A stretch of DNA of 64,000 nucleotides from Bacillus sp. B15-48 (GTDB taxonomy: Bacteria > Bacillota > Bacilli > Bacillales > Cytobacillaceae): NCBI RefSeq assembly GCF_016879755.1, contig NZ_WOFU01000002.1, forward strand, positions 248,001 through 312,000, given 5' to 3'. The notes below the pieces were generated by a model. The model did not search any database, had not been told where the DNA came from, and saw nothing but the letters and a program-made list of their open reading frames with translations. Of this stretch, positions 45,126 through 54,576 are shown piece by piece. Numbering within the stretch: the first letter of the stretch is position 1; each line of letters opens with the position of its first letter. The position numbers were made by a program, and so were the translations under genes.

Positions 45126-46474
45126 AAGGGGTCTGACCCCATTTCATTCATTATATTTCTACACTCAATGATGGCATTTTCAAGAACTTGGAATCCTTCA
45201 ACAAGTTGTTCTTTCGTAATCACAAGTGGGGTAAGCAAGCGAATGACATTGCCATATAAACCAGCACTCATCATAATTAATCCGCGTTGCTGAACGGTCT
45301 TTAAGATTTTTTTTACAAGAGAGGAATTCGGGTTATTGTCACGGTTTATAAACTCAATCGCACACATAGCCCCAAGAGAACGGACGTCGCCGATTTCTGG
45401 GACATGCACCTTTAAACGTGTAAATCGCTCTTGAAAAGCTTTGCCTATATACTGAGCATTTTCTAATAACCGATCATTTTCAATCGTTTTTACTACTTCT
45501 AACGCTGCTACACACCCAAGCGGACTGCCTCCAAACGTCCCACCAATTTCCCCTATTCCTGCTGCATCCATAATTTCAGTTCGTCCTGTGACAGCACTAA
45601 TTGGCAAACCGGCAGCAATCGATTTCGACATGGTCATAAGATCTGGAACGACATTAAAATGTTCGATAGCAAACATTTTCCCCGTCCTACCGAAACCAGT
45701 TTGAATCTCATCCGCAATCATTAAAATTCCGTATTTCTCACAAATCGCTTTAACCCTTTGAACAAATTTTTTCGAAGGAATATTAAATCCACCTTCTCCT
45801 TGTACAGGTTCAATAATAACTGCAGCAATCTCATCTGGTGAAACCTCACTGAGAAAGAAGTCCTCAATCTTTTTTAATAACATTTCATCCAGTATATCTG
45901 GGCCAATTTCCGTTTGAGAGTATATAGGGAAGGGCCATTTATAAGTTTCTGGTGCAAATGGTCCAAACTGATACTTATATGGTTTCACTTTACTAGTCAG
46001 CGACATCGCCATATACGTTCTCCCGTGAAAGCCACGTTCAAAACTGATGATTCCCTTTCGGTCTGTATACTTCCGGGCAATTTTTACTGCGTTTTCAACA
46101 GCCTCTGCTCCACTATTGAGGAAAAAGGTTTTCTTTGCATGATCACCTGGTGTAATTTCATTTAACTTTTCCGCTAACGCAACATAGGGCTCATACATCA
46201 TAACGTGAAAACATGGGTGTAAATATTTTTCAATTTGATCATGTAATGCCTTAACGACTCGTGGGGGACAATGGCCTGTATTTTGAATCCCAATTCCCCC
46301 AGCAAAGTCGATAAATGTATTCCCATCAATATCTGTTAGCAAGGCTCCCTCGCCTTTAACAGCAAATGTTTGTACCGTATTAAAAGGGCCTTTAGGTACA
46401 TGTTTTTCTTTTCTCGCTAACAGTTCTTTTGCTTTAGGTCCGGGAATGGCGGTTTTAATATGAATCCCTGCCAT
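45122..46474 (-). CDS. Class III aminotransferase, GabT-like
   Basis: 450 residues. Pyridoxal phosphate Lys is in LMTMSKSIAAGLP, preceded by the Asp of LMIADEIQTGFGRTG and the NSGAEAVENAVKIAR cofactor loop. It resembles GabT (4-aminobutyrate transaminase) more closely than YodT. It would act on a delta- or epsilon-amino group in the beta-lysine route. It starts directly after the yodQ stop and overlaps yodP. This gene is extra relative to B. subtilis yodTSRQP. Confidence 0.9.
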   Translation of the reverse strand: MAGIHIKTAIPGPKAKELLARKEKHVPKGPFNTVQTFAVKGEGALLTDIDGNTFIDFAGGIGIQNTGHCPPRVVKALHDQIEKYLHPCFHVMMYEPYVALAEKLNEITPGDHAKKTFFLNSGAEAVENAVKIARKYTDRKGIISFERGFHGRTYMAMSLTSKVKPYKYQFGPFAPETYKWPFPIYSQTEIGPDILDEMLLKKIEDFFLSEVSPDEIAAVIIEPVQGEGGFNIPSKKFVQRVKAICEKYGILMIADEIQTGFGRTGKMFAIEHFNVVPDLMTMSKSIAAGLPISAVTGRTEIMDAAGIGEIGGTFGGSPLGCVAALEVVKTIENDRLLENAQYIGKAFQERFTRLKVHVPEIGDVRSLGAMCAIEFINRDNNPNSSLVKKILKTVQQRGLIMMSAGLYGNVIRLLTPLVITKEQLVEGFQVLENAIIECRNIMNEMGSDPL

Positions 46475-47755
46475 CTATCCATCCCCTCCTTCTTTGAGTC
46501 CACACCAATTTAAAATTGTGAGTGCAATTATTACTGCCGAATCCAACATGGACTGTAACTCAATATATTCATTTGCATCATGCGCTACTTTTGTCTCCCC
46601 TGGGCCAAAGACGACTACAGGAATGCCTCCTATTTTATTTAAAATCCCACCATCTGTCGCCCATGGTGAAGCTTCAATGATTGGCGGTTTCCCTTTTACT
46701 TTAGTAAAACTATCCGTTAAAACAGACATAAGGTGATGATTGATATCAACATCCCCTGGAAGCCAACGTGCACCAAACCACTCTACAACCGGAGGGCTTA
46801 CTGTTAACCACGCATCATTTTTAGACAGTGCTTCAATTGATTGCTCAAACTCCATTTTCGCTTCATCGATTGTTTCATTTGGAGCAATCCCCATCCTGCC
46901 TTCAATAGTAGCTAAATCAGGGACAGATGATGGCCAATCACCACTGTTGAATTTTCCAATATTGATTGGAATTGGAATTGGGATATTAGCGAACAACGGG
47001 TCTGTAATTCTTTCATTTCTTGTTTTCTCTAAATCTCTTAAACTTTTTAAAATCAACTCTGCCTTTTCAATCGCATTGACCCCTTCATATCTTGTTCCCC
47101 CATGAGCTTGCTTTCCTTTTATTTTAATTCGAAACCATGTTGAACCTTGCTGTTTAGGAAAGAATTTTAAATTTGTTGGTTCAGGTATAATTGCCCCGTC
47201 AGCTTTATAGCCTCGAAGCACCGCAGCTAATGTACCAGCACCTCCACTCTCTTCTTCAATGACACTTTGGAAAATAACATCTCCTTTCAAAGATAATCCA
47301 CTGTTTATGATTGCTTCAAGTGCAAGCAGAAGTGACGCCGTTCCCCCCTTCATATCTGTTGATCCGCGGCCATATAATTTCCCATTTTCTATTCGCCCGC
47401 TAAATGGGTCTTGTTTCCATGAATTTATATCCCCAATTGGAACAACATCAATATGACTGTTTAAAATTAATGATTTGCCGCCCCCGCTACCAGATAAAAT
47501 CGCGACTACATTAGGGTTCCCTTTAAAATCGCGACGATCGGAACAATAAGCTGGATGGGAATGCAGCTTTTCCCCGCCTATTTCCCAAATATCCATTTTC
47601 ATTCCAAGTTGTCTGCACTTTTCTATTATGATCGCTTGTGCCTTACTTTCCTTGCCTCTAACACTATCTTCTTGGACGAGCCTCTGTAAATAACGCGCCC
47701 CTTTTTCCTGATTGTTCCAAATATAATCCCTTACTCTTCTTTCTGCCTCCTCCAA
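46475..47755 (-). CDS. yodQ: M20-family deacylase (YodQ)
   Basis: 426 residues. The M20/ArgE metallopeptidase fold shows LNSHIDVVP (His, Asp), GRGSTDMKGG (bridging Asp) and EEESGG (catalytic Glu). It is expected to remove an acyl or acetyl group from an amino-acid-like intermediate. The TTG at 47755 has AAAGGAG 8 bases upstream. It is sandwiched between yodR and the aminotransferase in an operon, with zero spacing to the next gene. Confidence 0.88.
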   Translation of the reverse strand: MEEAERRVRDYIWNNQEKGARYLQRLVQEDSVRGKESKAQAIIIEKCRQLGMKMDIWEIGGEKLHSHPAYCSDRRDFKGNPNVVAILSGSGGGKSLILNSHIDVVPIGDINSWKQDPFSGRIENGKLYGRGSTDMKGGTASLLLALEAIINSGLSLKGDVIFQSVIEEESGGAGTLAAVLRGYKADGAIIPEPTNLKFFPKQQGSTWFRIKIKGKQAHGGTRYEGVNAIEKAELILKSLRDLEKTRNERITDPLFANIPIPIPINIGKFNSGDWPSSVPDLATIEGRMGIAPNETIDEAKMEFEQSIEALSKNDAWLTVSPPVVEWFGARWLPGDVDINHHLMSVLTDSFTKVKGKPPIIEASPWATDGGILNKIGGIPVVVFGPGETKVAHDANEYIELQSMLDSAVIIALTILNWCGLKEGGDG

Positions 47756-47788
47756 TCAAATTACTCCTTTCTAACAAACTCGGTAATT

Positions 47789-48454
47789 TTAAAAGCCAAT
47801 AATTTTCAGCTGTTCATCCACCTGAAAACGACATCCGGTTTTTGCAATAATCTCTTCTACTGAAGAAGTATGAAAGTGTTCAATTAAAACTAATTCCTTC
47901 TTCATAACTTTAAAGACAGCTAAATCTGTTATAATAAGATCGATGCATTCCTTTGCCGTTAATGGCAATGTACATCTTTCTAAAATTTTCGGATTTCCTG
48001 ATTTATCCGTATGGCTCATTAAGACAATTAATTTTTTCGCTTTAGCAGCCAGTTCTATTGCTCCTCCCATTCCGGGAACTTTCTTCCCAGGAATGATCCA
48101 ATTGGCTAAGTCACCGCATGCACTAACCTGTAATGAGCCAAGAATGGATAAATCAATTTTTCCCCTTCTAATCATTCCAAATGCAGTTGCACTATCAAAA
48201 TAAGAAGCCCCTGCAATTGTCGAAACTGGCAAACCACCAGCATTACATAAGTTTGCATCCTCCTCTCCTTGTGGTGGAGATGCCCCCATTCCAAGAATTC
48301 CATTTTCCGCATGAAACATCACCTTCATTTCACTTTGAAGGTGATTCGGTACAAATGATGGCAAGCCGATTCCTAAATTAACAACCATCCCATTTTCAAT
48401 TTCTGCAGCAGCCCGCTTTGCCATTCTATTTATTACCCCTACTCCCAAGCCCAT
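47789..48454 (-). CDS. yodR: CoA-transferase subunit B (YodR)
   Basis: 221 residues, subunit B of a 3-oxoacid CoA-transferase. The catalytic Glu is in MFHAENGILGMG, and VNLGIGLPSFVPNH and GAIELAAKAKKLIV are conserved. It pairs with YodS to activate a beta-keto acid. The ATG at 48454 is preferred (GGGGTG 7 bases upstream) and overlaps yodS by 16 bases. It is an operon member. Confidence 0.9.
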   Translation of the reverse strand: MGLGVGVINRMAKRAAAEIENGMVVNLGIGLPSFVPNHLQSEMKVMFHAENGILGMGASPPQGEEDANLCNAGGLPVSTIAGASYFDSATAFGMIRRGKIDLSILGSLQVSACGDLANWIIPGKKVPGMGGAIELAAKAKKLIVLMSHTDKSGNPKILERCTLPLTAKECIDLIITDLAVFKVMKKELVLIEHFHTSSVEEIIAKTGCRFQVDEQLKIIGF

Positions 48455-49140
48455 TTCCAATTCACCCCACTTGATGGAATTACCATATCAACATAGACAC
48501 CTGGGGTTACGATTTCTTCTGGGTTCAAATTTCCGAGTGGAACAATTTCTTCCACTTCAGCAATTGTATAATCTCCAGCCATAGCAACAAGTGGATTCGT
48601 GTTTCTAGCACTTTTATCATAAACGAGATTTCCGTATGGGTCTGCTTTCTGTGCATACACAATCGAAACCTCAGCCGTTAAAGCTGGTTCAACCAGAAAA
48701 TTTTTCCCATTTAACTTAATTTGTTTTTTTCTCATTGCCACCCTTTCATTATCAACACCTATATCAGTTACAATCGCCCTAAGCCCCATGCCCCCAGCAC
48801 GTATCCTTTCCGCTAACGTCCCCTGTGGCGAGAATTCAACTTCTAGCAAACCTTCATTCATTAATTTACCTGCTATTGGATTCGACCCGATATGTGAGGC
48901 AATCACTTTTTTCGCTCGACCTTGACTAATAATTTTGCCTATTCCAATTTCGGGAAACCCCGTATCATTCCCGATTAATGTTAGTCCTGTTAAGTTTTTT
49001 GAAATGATTCCATCTATAAGTGCGGGAGGCGATCCTACTCCTCCAAAACCTCCAAACATGAGGGTCATACCATCGTGTAGATGCTCGAGCGCTTGTTGAA
49101 GTGAAGCAATTTTCCCGAAAGGATTTTGAATGTTATTCAT
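48439..49140 (-). CDS. yodS: CoA-transferase subunit A (YodS)
   Basis: 233 residues, subunit A. The family glycine-rich loop appears as MFGGFGGVGSPPALIDG and the later NPLVAMAGDYTIAEVEEI block is normal. AGGTGC 9 bases upstream supports the ATG at 49140, one base after the yodT stop. With YodR it transfers CoA from a donor such as acetyl-CoA or succinyl-CoA to the intermediate. Confidence 0.9.
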   Translation of the reverse strand: MNNIQNPFGKIASLQQALEHLHDGMTLMFGGFGGVGSPPALIDGIISKNLTGLTLIGNDTGFPEIGIGKIISQGRAKKVIASHIGSNPIAGKLMNEGLLEVEFSPQGTLAERIRAGGMGLRAIVTDIGVDNERVAMRKKQIKLNGKNFLVEPALTAEVSIVYAQKADPYGNLVYDKSARNTNPLVAMAGDYTIAEVEEIVPLGNLNPEEIVTPGVYVDMVIPSSGVNWKWAWE

Positions 49141-49141
49141 T

Positions 49142-50491
49142 TCAATCAGCACCTCGATATTGAGTTGTTTCTGTTAACTGTGTTAATACAGATTTTATTA
49201 AGGAAACCAGTTCTTCTATTTCACGTTTTGTAATCGTTAATGGTGGAGAGATGATGACCGCATCTCCACTCGTACCGTCTAATCCTGCTGATGCTGGATA
49301 CACTAGCAAACCCTTTTTTTGCGCAATGTTTACAAACTGTCCAGTGATATTCGATTCTAATGGAAATGATTTTTTCGTTTTTGCATCTTGAACTAGTTCG
49401 ATTCCAAGCAACAAGCCCATCCCTCTAATCTCACCTATAATCGAAAATTGAGCTTTTAATTTTGTTAATAAATTTTTCAAGTAAATCCCTTTTGTTTCTA
49501 CTTCTTTAATGATTTGCTTATCATTTAGGTAATTTATTACGGCAAGTGCAGTTGCACATGATTGTGGGTTTGCACTCAATGTATGCCCACTCATAACTAA
49601 TCTCGAACCATTTTTAATTGGCGCTATTACTTTCTCACTTACTAGCGTTGCAGCAATTGGTGCATAACCAGCGCCCATTCCTTTTCCAAGTGAAACGATA
49701 TCCGGTACAACGTGATAATGTTCGCTAGCCAGCATCTTACCTGTTCGACCAAACCCGGTCATAACTTCATCAGCAATGAACAGAATATCATTCTCCTCAC
49801 AAATTTTTTCAATAAGAGAATAATATCCTTTAGGAGGCGTAAGTGCTCCACCAGCAGCTCCTACAATCGGCTCGGCAATAAAAGCCGCAATAGACTCTGC
49901 CCCTATACGCTTACAGGCTAAATCTAATTCTTCTGCACATTCAAGTCCGCAGCTATCAGGTTTCTTATTATATGGGCAACGATAACAATAAGGAGGAGAG
50001 ATGACAGGATAATCTGCCAATACCGATGCAAATCTAGATCTTCTATTCGTATGACCTGACATTGATAAAGCTCCATTGGTAATTCCATGATAGCTAATCC
50101 ACCTAGATATGAACTTTGTTTTTGATACACGGCCTTTTTCCTGCCAATACTGGATAGCAATTTTCATCGCCGTTTCTATCGCTTCAGACCCACTGTTTAC
50201 AAAGAAGCTCCAATTCAAATCGCCAGGCATTAGTTGAGCAATCCTTTCAGCTAAGCTTTCAGCTGCTTCACTCGTAAACTGCGATCTATATACAAATGAA
50301 ACTTTTTTAGCTTGCCGGCACATTGCCTCAATAATCTCCTCCACCCCATGGCCTATATTGGCTGTGACAGCCCCTGATGCACCATCAAGATATCTTTTTC
50401 CTTTCCTATCAAATAAATAAATTCCCTTCCCGTAATCAATAACAGGATACACTTCATCAAGCATAGGCTTTATTAAATATGTGCGATCCAT
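49142..50491 (-). CDS. yodT: Class III aminotransferase (YodT)
   Basis: 449 residues. PLP Lys lies in VSLGKGMGAGYAP with ILFIADEVMTGFGRTG before it. First gene of the yodT-yodS-yodR-yodQ-aminotransferase-yodP operon. A Cys pair set (PPYCYRCPYNKKPDSCGLEC) in the middle is a notable insertion that could bind a metal. AAGCGGTG 6 bases upstream supports the ATG at 50491. A cre-like site lies just upstream. Confidence 0.92.
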   Translation of the reverse strand: MDRTYLIKPMLDEVYPVIDYGKGIYLFDRKGKRYLDGASGAVTANIGHGVEEIIEAMCRQAKKVSFVYRSQFTSEAAESLAERIAQLMPGDLNWSFFVNSGSEAIETAMKIAIQYWQEKGRVSKTKFISRWISYHGITNGALSMSGHTNRRSRFASVLADYPVISPPYCYRCPYNKKPDSCGLECAEELDLACKRIGAESIAAFIAEPIVGAAGGALTPPKGYYSLIEKICEENDILFIADEVMTGFGRTGKMLASEHYHVVPDIVSLGKGMGAGYAPIAATLVSEKVIAPIKNGSRLVMSGHTLSANPQSCATALAVINYLNDKQIIKEVETKGIYLKNLLTKLKAQFSIIGEIRGMGLLLGIELVQDAKTKKSFPLESNITGQFVNIAQKKGLLVYPASAGLDGTSGDAVIISPPLTITKREIEELVSLIKSVLTQLTETTQYRGAD

Positions 50492-50509
50492 CCTTAACAC
50501 CGCTTTCTT

Positions 50510-50523
50510 TGAAAACGTTTTCT
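50510..50523. promoter_or_regulatory. Possible cre (CcpA) site before yodT
   Basis: TGAAAACGTTTTCT matches the CcpA operator pattern TGWNANCGNTNWCA at all but the last base and is centred about 25 bases upstream of the yodT ATG, compatible with catabolite repression. Confidence 0.45.
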
Positions 50524-50600
50524 TACATATCAGGACCGTTCCATAAAATATATGAATGAGAAGATGAATTCTTTCATGAAGAATTTAATATTGTTGAAAA

Positions 50601-50633
50601 ATAAAATGCACCTGCTATGCAAGTGCATTTTAT
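50601..50633 (-). terminator. Intrinsic terminator of the S66 gene
   Basis: ATAAAATGCAC / GTGCATTTTAT, an 11-bp stem with an 11-base loop and a U-rich tail on the minus strand. Confidence 0.88.
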
Positions 50634-50641
50634 CAACTATC

Positions 50642-51622
50642 CTACTCATTCTGTTCGATCGTAATTTCAATGTCTTCAGCCCATGCTTTTACATAAGCGT
50701 GGGCACCGATTGGAAGCGTGGCGAATGGATGAACATGTCCAAAATTTACGTTTGCAATTACTGGGATCCCTTGAAGTTCTTCTTTAGAAGCAATAATCTT
50801 TCGTAAAGCTGCCTCTGTTATTTGTGAACTCTCTTGAAAACGGCCAATTAAAACGGCTGCAATTTCCGTTGCATCTCGGAGATGTAGGAGTGATTGTAAA
50901 TCACGATCAAATGATTGTGCATGAGTTTCTTCGTCATCTTCAATAAACAAGATGCTATTTTTTAATGAAGGAAAAAATTCTGTTCCTTGTAGAAGATTCA
51001 TCGTACATAAATTCCCACCTATCAATCTTCCAGAAGCCTCTCCCTCGTGGATAACAATGTATCCGTTATTATTGACAAATTTCCTGTTTTCCTGTTCAAC
51101 ATACCAAGGGTCATTCGACCAAAACTGAGATGGTTCAATTTCGAACGGAGCATCATTTGTTACTGCCTTTAAAAAATACTCCAATGTATATTCAAACCCA
51201 TGCTTCATGCCAAAACTTGAAAAATGGGGACCAGAATAAGTAATTAGGCCTGTTTTTTTACAAATAGCTAACTGTATGGCCGTAATATCACTGTATCCAC
51301 AAAAAATTTTCGGATTATCCGCAATTAATTGGAAATCGATATTTTTTAAAAGTTGATTCGCATTATACCCGCCAATGGCTGTAAGAATCGCTTTTACATT
51401 TTGATTTGCAAATGCCTCGTGTAAATCCGTTATTCTTTCTTCGATTGATGTACTGAAAAATTCATCATGGCTGTTAATATTTCTTCCGAAAGTTACCTTG
51501 AATCCAAGCCTTTCCAATCGACTGACTGCTAATTCAACCTGTTTCCCTTTGACCACTGCCATACTCATAGATGGTGCAATCACTCTTATTTCATCACCTG
51601 GTACTAGTCTTTTAGCCAACAT
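50642..51622 (-). CDS. LD-carboxypeptidase / MccF-like S66 peptidase
   Basis: 326 residues. The nucleophile is Ser in FCGYSDITA (about 107-112), the catalytic His in NFGHVHPF and the conserved Glu in IEDDEETHA lies in between. S66 members cleave the L-D bond in murein tetrapeptides or inactivate microcin C-like compounds. The presence of no signal peptide supports a cytoplasmic role. AGGGGGAAG-like purines precede the ATG at 51622. Confidence 0.9.
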   Translation of the reverse strand: MLAKRLVPGDEIRVIAPSMSMAVVKGKQVELAVSRLERLGFKVTFGRNINSHDEFFSTSIEERITDLHEAFANQNVKAILTAIGGYNANQLLKNIDFQLIADNPKIFCGYSDITAIQLAICKKTGLITYSGPHFSSFGMKHGFEYTLEYFLKAVTNDAPFEIEPSQFWSNDPWYVEQENRKFVNNNGYIVIHEGEASGRLIGGNLCTMNLLQGTEFFPSLKNSILFIEDDEETHAQSFDRDLQSLLHLRDATEIAAVLIGRFQESSQITEAALRKIIASKEELQGIPVIANVNFGHVHPFATLPIGAHAYVKAWAEDIEITIEQNE

Positions 51623-51653
51623 TTTCGTCTTCCCCCACATGCTATAGATGACT

Positions 51654-53675
51654 TTATTCTAGCAAATACTCCAATGATTTAGAATTCCTTTGATAAAGTG
51701 GAAGTCTAATGGTTACTTTTGTTCCTTCTCCTACTACACTATCAATAACCATCGTACCTTGGTGACTCTTTATAATACTATAACAAACCATTAGTCCTAA
51801 CCCTGTCCCATTTTCCTTTGTGGTGAAAAATGGCTTCCCGAGTTTGGAAAGCACCTCAGAAGAAATCCCGCATCCTCCATCTACAAATTGGAACTCAATA
51901 TCATTCCCATGCTGCTTTATCTCTACGATAATATTTCCGCCATCTTCGGTTGCCTCAATCGCATTTTTAATGATATTAATAAACACTTGTTTTAACTTAT
52001 TTTCAACTCCATATAAAATTAGATGATCAATTGAAGCATTCATTTTTAATTGAATCGTCACACCATATAAGTTTGCTTGGGCACTCATTAGTGTAATAAT
52101 ATTATCAAAAACATGGCGAATCTCAATTTGTCTAAACTCTAACATTTTAGGTTTTGTCAATAACAAAAGCTCGCTAACAATGGTGTTAATTCTTTCAATC
52201 TCTGTAATCATAATTTCCATATACTCAGGGTTACAGTCTGCTTTATCCTCCAACAATTGTGTAAACCCTTTCAAACTAGTTAAAGGATTTCGAATTTCAT
52301 GAGCAATCCCAGCGGCTAATTCCCCTACGACAGTCAACTTTTCCGTTTGTTGAATAAACTCTCTACTTTGTTTTAATTCGGTAATATCCCGAACCATAAT
52401 ATGTAAATAGGAATCGCCATCATAAACGATAGGAATCGCGTTTACTTCAACATCAATGATGTCTCCGTTTAGACAAATAAAGCGGCATTCAAAAGAGTAA
52501 TGTCCATCGTCATTAATCGGCCTAGAGTTTTTCACTTTAATATGATCGTCTGGATGGATAAAATCCAATAATGGGCGACTCGTTATTTCCTCTTTTGTCA
52601 TAGCTTTTAACAGCTGAACACCAGTTTGATTGACAAAAGACCAGTTGTTATAATTTTCCTTTTTAAGAATAATCGCTTCTGGAGATTCCTCTACTAGTTG
52701 ACGATACTGCTCTTCGCTCTGTAACAATTGTTTCCACAGCTTTTTCTCAACCGATATATCTTTAGCAATTCCATATACGCCTATTACCTTATTATCAACA
52801 ACAATTGGAATATTCTTAACTTGTATATCAACCAATTCTTTCCGCTTGTTCATGATTTGCAAATCATAATCTTGTGTTTTCCCATTACGTGATGCTTTAA
52901 AATGATAGACCACTTTTTTTTCATCTTTTTTATTTAATAATGATAATGGGGATATCTTCAATAATTCCTCTCTAGACCACCCTGTCACCTTTACCATCGC
53001 ATCATTGACCGACATAAATTTCCCATCTAAGTCACATGAAAATACCGCATCTGGGTGATAATCAAATAAAGACTGATACCTTTGCATACTTTCTTCTAGT
53101 TGCCTTAACGTTTTTTGTTTTTCATTAATTTCTATTTTTAGTTTATCATTCGTTTTAGCAAGTTCCGCAGTTCTCTCCTTCACGAGACGTTCAAGCTTTT
53201 CTTCACTTTTTTGCAAAGCTAGATTTGCCTTTTCAAGTTCTTCTGTTCGTTCTGCAATTATTTTTGCTTGTTCCTCTACTTTTTTCTGATTTAAAAATAA
53301 TGATACAAACCCATTTACTTTACTATTTAATATGAAAGCATCAAATGGTTTAATAATATAATCAATTGCCCCTACTGAATAGCCTTGCAAGACATTTTCA
53401 AATGTTTGACTTAAGGCGGTAACAAATATAATCGGTACATCCATCGATTTTTCTCTTCGACGAATCATTTTTGCCGTTTCAAAACCATTCATACCAGGCA
53501 TTTGCACGTCCATTATAATGACTGCAAACTCTTCTTTTAATATCCATTTTAATGCCTCTTCGCCTGAGTGAGCTTTGATCAAATTATATTGGGGAGAAGT
53601 AAGAACTGCCTCTAATGCTAATAGATTTTCTTCCCGATCATCGACCAATAATATATTTACAATTGGATTTTCCAT
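51654..53675 (-). CDS. REC-PAS-PAS-histidine kinase
   Basis: 673 residues with no membrane segment. A receiver domain (VDDREEN, MDVQMPGMNG, IKPFDAF; about 8-125) is followed by a coiled coil (140-210), two PAS domains (about 215-330 and 335-450) and a KinA/KinE-like HisKA-HATPase (ELAAGIAHEIRNPLTSLKGF, GTGLGLMV). The N-terminal receiver suggests that it is controlled by phosphorylation. GTGAGGAT selects the ATG at 53675. It follows the CheR gene by 19 bases. Confidence 0.9.
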   Translation of the reverse strand: MENPIVNILLVDDREENLLALEAVLTSPQYNLIKAHSGEEALKWILKEEFAVIIMDVQMPGMNGFETAKMIRRREKSMDVPIIFVTALSQTFENVLQGYSVGAIDYIIKPFDAFILNSKVNGFVSLFLNQKKVEEQAKIIAERTEELEKANLALQKSEEKLERLVKERTAELAKTNDKLKIEINEKQKTLRQLEESMQRYQSLFDYHPDAVFSCDLDGKFMSVNDAMVKVTGWSREELLKISPLSLLNKKDEKKVVYHFKASRNGKTQDYDLQIMNKRKELVDIQVKNIPIVVDNKVIGVYGIAKDISVEKKLWKQLLQSEEQYRQLVEESPEAIILKKENYNNWSFVNQTGVQLLKAMTKEEITSRPLLDFIHPDDHIKVKNSRPINDDGHYSFECRFICLNGDIIDVEVNAIPIVYDGDSYLHIMVRDITELKQSREFIQQTEKLTVVGELAAGIAHEIRNPLTSLKGFTQLLEDKADCNPEYMEIMITEIERINTIVSELLLLTKPKMLEFRQIEIRHVFDNIITLMSAQANLYGVTIQLKMNASIDHLILYGVENKLKQVFINIIKNAIEATEDGGNIIVEIKQHGNDIEFQFVDGGCGISSEVLSKLGKPFFTTKENGTGLGLMVCYSIIKSHQGTMVIDSVVGEGTKVTIRLPLYQRNSKSLEYLLE

Positions 53676-53694
53676 TCTATCCTCACTTTCCTTA

Positions 53695-54558
53695 TCATAT
53701 CCTTTTAAATATTTTGCTTTCTTCATCTAACGGGGAATAGAACTGTTCCTGATTAGGGAATGATAGCCCCTCACGACTCCCTAGAGCTAATATTCCGTCT
53801 GTACATAGACTATCAAGAAATAATGTATGAACTCTAGTTTGTAGTTCTTGATCGAAATAAATCAATACATTCCGACAAACAATCAAATGAAATTCATTAA
53901 AAGAACCATCAGTTACAAGATTATGTTGAGCAAAAACGATATTTTTGGCCAGTTCTTCATTAAAAAAGACATGTTCTTCTTGAACACTATAATACTCTGA
54001 AAAATCATTTAAGCCACCTGAATGAACATAGTTACATGTATAACTTTTCATTTTTTTCAACGGGAATCTGCCAATCTTTGCTTGTTGGATTACATGATTA
54101 TTCATATCTGTAGCATAGATTCTCGACTTTTCATATAACCCTTCCTCATTCAGTAATATCGCCATTGAATAGGCTTCTTCACCAGTTGAACAACCCGCGT
54201 GCCATATTCGTATGCTTGGTAAATCACGTAAAAATGGTAATATTTTTTCTCTAATTGCTTTAAAAAACGACGGATCTCTAAACATTTCTGTAACATTTAT
54301 CGAAAAATCTAAGTATAGCCTTTCCATCGCTTTTGAGTCATGTAGCACCTTATTTAATAAAGACGTAATTGATTCTAGTTTTTCAGCCTTCACCCGATGC
54401 CAAACACGCCTTCGAATCGAAGAAAAAGCATAATTACGAAAATCGAATCCATAGTGGCGGTAAATGCCTTCAAGTAAAAGCTGAATTTCTATTTTTTCTA
54501 AATCCCCGTTACTATTTACATCATAGTCTGTTGAAAGTTGTTTATTATTTACTAACAT
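53695..54558 (-). CDS. CheR-type protein methyltransferase
   Basis: 287 residues. CheR N-domain (YRHYGFDFRNYAFSSIRRRV) and a SAM domain with GCSTGEEAYSM, ATDMNNHVI and VCRNVLIYFD. In chemotaxis CheR methylates receptor glutamates. Here no receptor is present and the flanking genes are kinases, so it is likely to methylate the hybrid kinase as RsbM does for RsbK in Bacillus cereus. The start at 54558 has a GGGGGAAAGGA site. Confidence 0.9.
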   Translation of the reverse strand: MLVNNKQLSTDYDVNSNGDLEKIEIQLLLEGIYRHYGFDFRNYAFSSIRRRVWHRVKAEKLESITSLLNKVLHDSKAMERLYLDFSINVTEMFRDPSFFKAIREKILPFLRDLPSIRIWHAGCSTGEEAYSMAILLNEEGLYEKSRIYATDMNNHVIQQAKIGRFPLKKMKSYTCNYVHSGGLNDFSEYYSVQEEHVFFNEELAKNIVFAQHNLVTDGSFNEFHLIVCRNVLIYFDQELQTRVHTLFLDSLCTDGILALGSREGLSFPNQEQFYSPLDEESKIFKRI

Positions 54559-54576
54559 TCCTTTCCCCCTACTTAA

